The notes beneath the pieces were generated by a model. It had not been told where the DNA came from and made no database searches. It saw only the letters and a list, made by a program, of their open reading frames with translations. From Aptenodytes patagonicus (lineage: Eukaryota > Chordata > Aves > Sphenisciformes > Spheniscidae): a DNA stretch of 64,000 nt. Position 1 is the first letter of the stretch, and every line of letters begins with the position of its first letter. The DNA lies in assembly GCF_965638725.1 (NCBI RefSeq), contig NC_134956.1, positions 24,921,047 to 24,985,046 on the forward strand. Reading direction: 5' to 3'. The translations under genes and the position numbers were made by a program. Shown here piece by piece: positions 60,401 through 64,000 of this stretch.

Positions 60401-63400
60401 AAAGTAAGTAAACCTAGGTTCAGGAAACACATATGAGAGATACTTTACTCATGTGAGTAGTTTTATTAACTCTACCCATGGGAGTAGCCTGCAATGTAGC
60501 TGCCTGCATTGATGATTGGATCAGAGGTGTCTTTACACTGGTTTTTGTTCTAATTTTCAATTAATTGTTGCCTTTGACACAAAGTTGCCATCAGTGATAC
60601 TTGCCTATTTTCTAAAGGAGTTTGTCATCTGGAGACTAAAAGATCTGTATAAATGCAACATCTTAATAGTTACTATTGACATTCTATTGCATGTTTTCAT
60701 TTTTCAGATGGAATGCACAAGCCCAAATTCCACCCAAAGATTCTTTCATACAGAAGTACAGATTTGCTTTCGGTAAGTGGTTGGCTTTCAAATGCAGTCT
60801 GTGCATATCCTCCATGTGGCCTGTTGCCCATGTGTTTAGTTCAAGACTGATGTGTCTGTCTCCCTGGCACCGTGCTGGTCCGGGGACAGTGGGGTTATGC
60901 GCTGCCTTTGCAGGAGCCCTGGGGAAACAGCATGCCTCCCGGTGATGCTGCAGGTCCCTGCTGAGCAAACGCAGCCGCTCTGCCAGTCCTTGAGAGAGTG
61001 AGGAAGCGGTGCCTTCTGGAGCTTTGTATCCCTCCTACTTGCTCAGAACAGGGCTGCGCTATAATGATCTCTCTCTTTGCTGCTAGGTTAGTTGGCCTTC
61101 TGTGGTCCTGCTCAGGGCCATTCTGTGCTTCCAGCTGCAGAACACAATTCCCGGTTGCCTTGAATTTAGGAATTTATTTCAGCTCAGGAGTGTATTTTTC
61201 TGTGTTGCTCTTACTTCATTTGCAAATCATTGTTGATCTGTGCCTGCAGGTGTTGTCACGTCAACATTTTACAGCTGCTGGGTTTCTCAGTAGAAACTGG
61301 ATTGCACTGTCTGATATATCCATACATGCCTAATGGATCACTACAAAACAAACTTCAGTGTCAAGTAAGCAAATAATCTGGGTCTATTATCTATCTGCGA
61401 TTAAAAGTCCTGTCCTGTTATTGTATGAAAAGCAATTCTCTCTCTTCGAATTCTGAGAAACAGCCAAAAAAAAAAGTGCCCAAATATCTTGACTGCAAGT
61501 ACGAGAAAGGCTGCAGCTCTTCTCCAGTTTTTCTACTGCAAAGCAGATCAGGTCAACAGGAAGTTCCTGCTGTGCAGCCTTTAGATTTTTAAAGTAATAA
61601 GGAATCTGCAAAATGTGTCTATTCATATTGTAATATTTCATTGGATTTGGGAATATGCTTCTGTAGAATCCATCATCATATTCATTGGCATAATGTGCTA
61701 TGAAGTTTTACAAGGGTTTAAGAGGGAACAGTTTGAGGTGTTCACACCTACTGAAAGAGCATTTGCAGAGGAGAACATAGGGCAGAGAAACATCAGAAAA
61801 GCAATCCATCAAAACCAGCACTATGCCTCAGTAATGGCCAGTATTTGATGCTTTGGACAAGCGTGATCCTTGCTGTATCCTTATCTCACTGTGTCCTATG
61901 GCAGGCAAAATGTGCAGCACAATATATAAGAATAGGTTCCTTCCTTGGCCTAGAAATCATCAATTTCTGCCTTGGACCAAACTTCTGATTTAGGTCAGCA
62001 GGAGTTTTGACTGGGACTAAAACTGAGTCTTTGGTTTTCAAAACTACAAATGTCTCTCAGTTTTTTATTCTATAAAATACCATTTTTTTCCTCACTTTCT
62101 TGCAGGATGATTCTGCTCCACTGACTTGGGAGATGCGAATTAGCATTTCCATGGGACTCATCCGAGCTGTAGAGTATTTACATAATTTTGGAATTCTTCA
62201 TGGGAATATCAAAAGGTGAGGGGTTTGGCATATCAGCACTTCCTTGGTCACCTGTTAATTCCAGGATTTCTTTAACAATAATGGCTGAAAGCTTATGCGA
62301 TTTTGAAATCCATTTGCAGTATCTTTCTGCTATCTCTTGTTCTGTAGGGTGTTTACCGTTTTATGTTTACTCTGTCTCTCTTTTATAAATGATGGAAATA
62401 TATTCTTTTGAAGTAATTTTTTGAGTGCTTGTTCTTCCCCCTCTCCCTTTCCACCGTTCTTTATCCTTTCATTCATACACAGCAGGCCAAATGCTGGAAA
62501 CTTTCAGCGCTTAACTTTAAAAGTGTAAAACTGTAATTCTTTACCTCACGTTAAAGTAATTACTTGACCAATATTGTTATTTGTCTTTCTTTATCACAGC
62601 TCAAACGTCTTGTTGGATGAAAACTTCACACCAAAGCTTGGACATTCAGGTCTGCGATTGTATTCTGTTGATAAAAAATCAGAATATGCTATGATGAAAA
62701 CCAAAGTCCTACAAGCTTCTCTTACTTATCTGCCGGAAGATTTTATCAGACATGGGCAGTTAACAGAAAAAGTTGATATATTTGGCTGTGGTGTGGTACG
62801 TTGCCTTTTTACCATGTTCTGTTGTATTCTTTGGTGCTTCTAGACAGGCAATTGGATATAAGAGCATGTGCCTCATATAGTTGTTTTGCCGGCAATTTCA
62901 TATCATAGTTGCTGACTATATAATGTGTTGAAATCCTGTTTTTAATTATGTTCACACTCCAAATATACTTCAGTTTGTGGCAAAGTGAGGTGAATCTTTT
63001 GAACAACATAAACAAAATTGTTTCTTGTTACAAAAAATTATTACTGCGGATTGTTTTAAAAAAAAAAAGAGTAGAAGAAAGACTGCAGTTAGGTTCTCAG
63101 AATTCTTGCAGATTTGCCACATGAACTGCTACAAACATCACCTGTTAATTTGGAATTTCAGCTAAAATAATTGATAGTCTATGATGTCACCTGTCTCCAG
63201 GTGTTTCCATTTAAATAGGAAGTTACTCTGTTCAGTGTGATTTCTTATCTAGATTTAGAATGACTTTCTTCTCATCCTTTGTTTCAACAATATCTATTGT
63301 ACCTAACTATAAAATTTGGATTTGGCTCTGGAGGTAAAGTGTCATAAAGACTGCCCAGATCTGGCATTGTTAAGCCATCTGAAGTAAAAATATAATTTCA

Positions 63401-63564
63401 AAATGCCCTGGCAGTTCAACATTTCTTTAGTTACAAAACTCATTTTAAAAAATAGAATTAATTCTGAACAAATTGTTTTATCTTTCAAATATACTTTCTA
63501 GATCTTAGCAGAGATACTGACAGGGATTAAAGCGCTGGATGAAGGAAGACACCCTATTTATCTG
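48307..63564 (+). CDS. IRAK2: IRAK2, interleukin-1 receptor-associated kinase-like 2 (partial, runs off right edge)
   Basis: IRAK2 joins MyD88 and IRAK4 in the Myddosome below Toll-like and IL-1 receptors and activates TRAF6. Ten coding exons are visible: 48307-48493, 50220-50399, 56495-56662, 57976-58082, 60067-60261, 60708-60772, 61250-61364, 62106-62215, 62600-62795, 63502-63564. Phases join to an open frame of 462 codons that ends in intron 10; the end of the kinase-like domain and the TRAF6-binding tail lie beyond the window. Domains: death domain (AWVLEDFCQKMDCLSDYDWM, ELMWWWGVRLATVQQLLDL), Ser/Pro/Glu-rich linker (exons 3-4), kinase-like domain with glycine loop EGTFADVYKG and Lys275. 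HRD is replaced by HGN (371-373) and DFG by GHS (390-392), as expected for this pseudokinase. Intron 5 is GC-AG. The usual start codon appears as CTG (48400), so the start given is the furthest upstream in-frame ATG and is uncertain; 48355 or CTG are alternatives. Confidence 0.93.
48494..50219 (+). other. IRAK2: IRAK2 intron 1
   Basis: A 1.7-kb GT-AG intron, GC-rich at its 5' end, without recognisable repeats or other genes. Confidence 0.8.
50220..50399 (+). CDS. IRAK2: IRAK2 coding exon 2 (death domain)
   Basis: Encodes SYVITDQTELRKIKCMEKTG through LQLYRAAQVILD, the rest of the death domain with the conserved WWWG turn. Acceptor CCCACTAG, donor GACT|GTGAGT. Confidence 0.96.
50400..56494 (+). 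other. IRAK2: IRAK2 intron 2
   Basis: A 6.1-kb AT-rich GT-AG intron separating the death domain from the linker. It holds a 22-base T-run (53503-53524) and no recognised mobile element. A possible extra exon near 54927-54994 was considered and rejected because its length breaks the frame. Confidence 0.8.
53503..53524. repeat. Poly(T) run in IRAK2 intron 2
   Basis: Twenty-two consecutive Ts. Confidence 0.85.
56495..56662 (+). CDS. IRAK2: IRAK2 coding exon 3 (linker)
   Basis: Encodes TSASNITNSEKEELVEPQKQ through SSHLGVSPT, a Glu/Ser-rich linker poorly conserved with mammals. The acceptor TTTTGAAG completes the Trp codon T|GG that matches human ILNW; donor ACAG|GTAGTA. Confidence 0.85.
56815..56966 (-). 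mobile_element. Probable old CR1 fragment in IRAK2 intron 3
   Basis: This piece matches, with many differences, the segment at 58671-58797 in intron 4 (shared CACAC..CTCCTGTTCC, CTATAGCTCTCTTG, CTGTG, GTTTCCCAG). The intron 4 copy continues directly from a recognisable antisense CR1 3' region, so both are probably the same old CR1 subfamily. Confidence 0.5.
57085..57676 (+). mobile_element. Solo LTR, ERVL-like avian family (copy 2) in IRAK2 intron 3
   Basis: A 592-base fossil LTR from TGTCCTGGTTTCAGC to GGTTAAACCACGACA, flanked on both sides by CTGGA, an exact 5-base target-site duplication. U3 carries a TATA-like CAGTATATAAAG. Its first 280 and last 130 bases match copy 1, but the middle is unrelated, so it belongs to a different subfamily. 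No internal sequence adjoins it. The exact duplication suggests a moderate age, younger than copy 1. Confidence 0.88.
57976..58082 (+). CDS. IRAK2: IRAK2 coding exon 4 (linker)
   Basis: Encodes AVSEGALYSLPSPPPPPRDL through SVSSSVK, a Pro/Ser-rich (ProST-type) segment. Acceptor AATTTCAG, donor AAG|GTAAAT. It is flanked by oppositely oriented solo LTRs in the two adjoining introns. Confidence 0.85.
58535..58800 (-). mobile_element. CR1 LINE fragment in IRAK2 intron 4
   Basis: Read on +, GGTTGCCCAGAGCC, CCAAGGATGGAACCTCCATC, CACCTCTCTGAGCCCCTG and TTCCAGTGC are the well-known antisense CR1 3' region. It continues into the segment also seen at 56815-56966. Diverged and truncated, so old. Confidence 0.78.
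58815..59336 (-). mobile_element. Solo LTR, ERVL-like avian family (copy 3, minus strand) in IRAK2 intron 4
   Basis: A 522-base fossil LTR in reverse orientation: the + strand begins TGTGGTTTAACCC and ends CGAAACCAGGACA. Both sides carry CCTGT, an exact 5-base target-site duplication. Its middle resembles copy 1, including an (ATA)n stretch and a G-run. It sits directly beside the CR1 fragment. A solo LTR without internal sequence. Confidence 0.87.
59584..59795 (+). other. IRAK2: Candidate alternative last exon of IRAK2 in intron 4
   Basis: GGCTTTAG is followed at once by an open frame of 37 codons (starts DLPHWKQQIIVQPTPDASEV, ends MRDPTF) with TGA at 59695-59697 and then AATAAA at 59771-59776, the layout of a 3' terminal exon. 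Exon 4 of IRAK2 ends in phase 0 and this frame begins in phase 0, so direct splicing 58082 to 59584 would make a protein with the death domain and linker but no kinase-like domain. The polypyrimidine tract is weak and the peptide is not one I recognise. It could instead be a remnant of another gene. Confidence 0.35.
60067..60261 (+). CDS. IRAK2: IRAK2 coding exon 5 (kinase-like N-lobe)
   Basis: Encodes PCSSSTPQQETMTDLPSGSL, then the glycine loop (EGTFADVYKG) and the ATP-site lysine in VYVIKRLKE. The acceptor used is GTGTAG at 60066; CCTCAG at 60090 is an in-phase alternative. The donor is GAG|GCAAGT, a GC donor. Confidence 0.88.
60708..60772 (+). CDS. IRAK2: IRAK2 coding exon 6
   Basis: Encodes MECTSPNSTQRFFHTEVQIC and F, the C-helix region (human SIERFFQAELQICLR). 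Acceptor TTTTTCAG, donor TTCG|GTAAGT. Confidence 0.93.
61250..61364 (+). CDS. IRAK2: IRAK2 coding exon 7
   Basis: Encodes CCHVNILQLLGFSVETGLHC through IYPYMPNGSLQNKLQCQ, the hinge region (human IYPYMANGSLQDRL). Acceptor GCCTGCAG, donor CAA|GTAAGC. Confidence 0.94.
62106..62215 (+). CDS. IRAK2: IRAK2 coding exon 8 (degenerate catalytic loop)
   Basis: Encodes LTWEMRISISMGLIRAVEYL and HNFGILHGNIK; the HRD triad reads HGN, so the catalytic Asp is missing as in other IRAK2 proteins. Acceptor TCTTGCAG, donor AAAAG|GTGAGG. Confidence 0.95.
62600..62795 (+). CDS. IRAK2: IRAK2 coding exon 9
   Basis: Encodes SNVLLDENFTPKLGHSGLRL through YLPEDFIRHGQLTEKVDIFG; GHS stands where active kinases have DFG. 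Acceptor TATCACAG, donor GTG|GTACGT. Confidence 0.95.
62796..63501 (+). other. IRAK2: IRAK2 intron 9
   Basis: A GT-AG intron of 706 bases, AT-rich, with nothing recognised inside. Confidence 0.85.
63502..63564 (+). CDS. IRAK2: IRAK2 coding exon 10, last in window
   Basis: Encodes ILAEILTGIKALDEGRHPIY and L (human VLAEVLTGIPAMDNNRSPVYL). Acceptor CTTTCTAG, donor CTG|GTAAGA. The next exon was not found in the remaining 436 bases. Confidence 0.94.
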
Positions 63565-64000
63565 GTAAGAAAAAGCAGGAATAATGAATACCAACATGAG
63601 TGAATGGGGTTGCTTTCATAAAATGAATTTTCATTTTATATAAATACAGTTTGTTATTTGCAGTCTGCTATACACATCCTGAAGAAGGGATGTTTAGAAG
63701 TCATGTCCTGGTTCCATTAACATCAATAGCCTACCTGCCTTTAGATAGAAGCAGAATACATATTCCCATTTCACATACCACACTCGTGAGTGCTGGCCTG
63801 ATTATATTAGGAGATACTCCAGAATAATTGGTGTTTAAATACATGCTTATTTAAGAGACAAGGCCTTGTGCTGAAATGCTGCTGCATGTTTTATGTGCCA
63901 GAAAGAGGTATTATGAGCCAAACTGAATGGGGAAACCTGGGTAGGCGGTAACTGCAGTTGCTCATCATCAAGTTTATCAGGCGTTTATGTATTGCACTAG
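63565..64000 (+). other. IRAK2: IRAK2 intron 10, cut by window edge
   Basis: Starts with GTAAGA after exon 10. No further IRAK2 exon is visible before the window ends. Confidence 0.7.

Overview
The window is vertebrate genomic DNA, almost certainly from a bird outside the Galliformes (probably Neoaves). The evidence is compact multi-exon genes with GT-AG introns, CR1 LINE fragments as the interspersed repeat, three solo LTRs of an ERVL-like family that is very common in neoavian genomes, and bird-like versions of VHL and IRAK2. It holds three recognisable protein-coding genes, all on the + strand: THUMPD3 (complete, 9 coding exons, 509 codons), VHL (complete, 3 coding exons, 171 codons) and IRAK2 (5' part, 10 coding exons; the gene runs off the right edge). 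Exon ends were set by matching reading phase, splice sites and remembered human protein sequences; no alignment was run.

Layout. 1-30,600: about 30 kb with no supportable gene. It holds simple repeats (notably a 360-bp GGAAA array), one CR1 reverse-transcriptase fragment, small tandem duplications, a CpG-rich islet near 7.1-7.4 kb and one candidate 93-bp orphan exon near 25.1 kb. 30,640-31,990: CpG-island promoter and first exon of THUMPD3. 31,538-36,769: THUMPD3 coding exons, with a likely poly(A) signal near 37,302. 37,310-40,350: spacer with a solo LTR and a CR1 3' end. 40,352-41,828: VHL, whose start codon lies just after a perfect 98-bp palindrome carrying two NRF1-type sites, and whose first exon contains six coding GGGGCC repeats. 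41,829-48,300: VHL 3' UTR and spacer. 48,307 to the right edge: IRAK2, with CR1 pieces and two solo LTRs in opposite orientation flanking exon 4.

The three genes have separate roles. THUMPD3 is the catalytic subunit of a tRNA guanine-N2 methyltransferase. VHL is the substrate receptor of the elongin-cullin ubiquitin ligase that destroys hydroxylated HIF-alpha. IRAK2 is a death-domain pseudokinase of the Myddosome. In mammals VHL and IRAK2 are neighbours, while THUMPD3 lies several hundred kilobases away beside SETD5 and SRGAP3, so the THUMPD3-VHL junction here is a lineage difference in gene order (from memory).

The observations most worth following up are the VHL promoter palindrome and coding GGGGCC repeat, the apparent loss of the usual IRAK2 ATG (CTG at the homologous place), a phase-compatible alternative last exon in IRAK2 intron 4 that would give a death-domain-only protein, and the inverted LTR pair around IRAK2 exon 4. 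I found no sign of a wholly novel multi-gene system.
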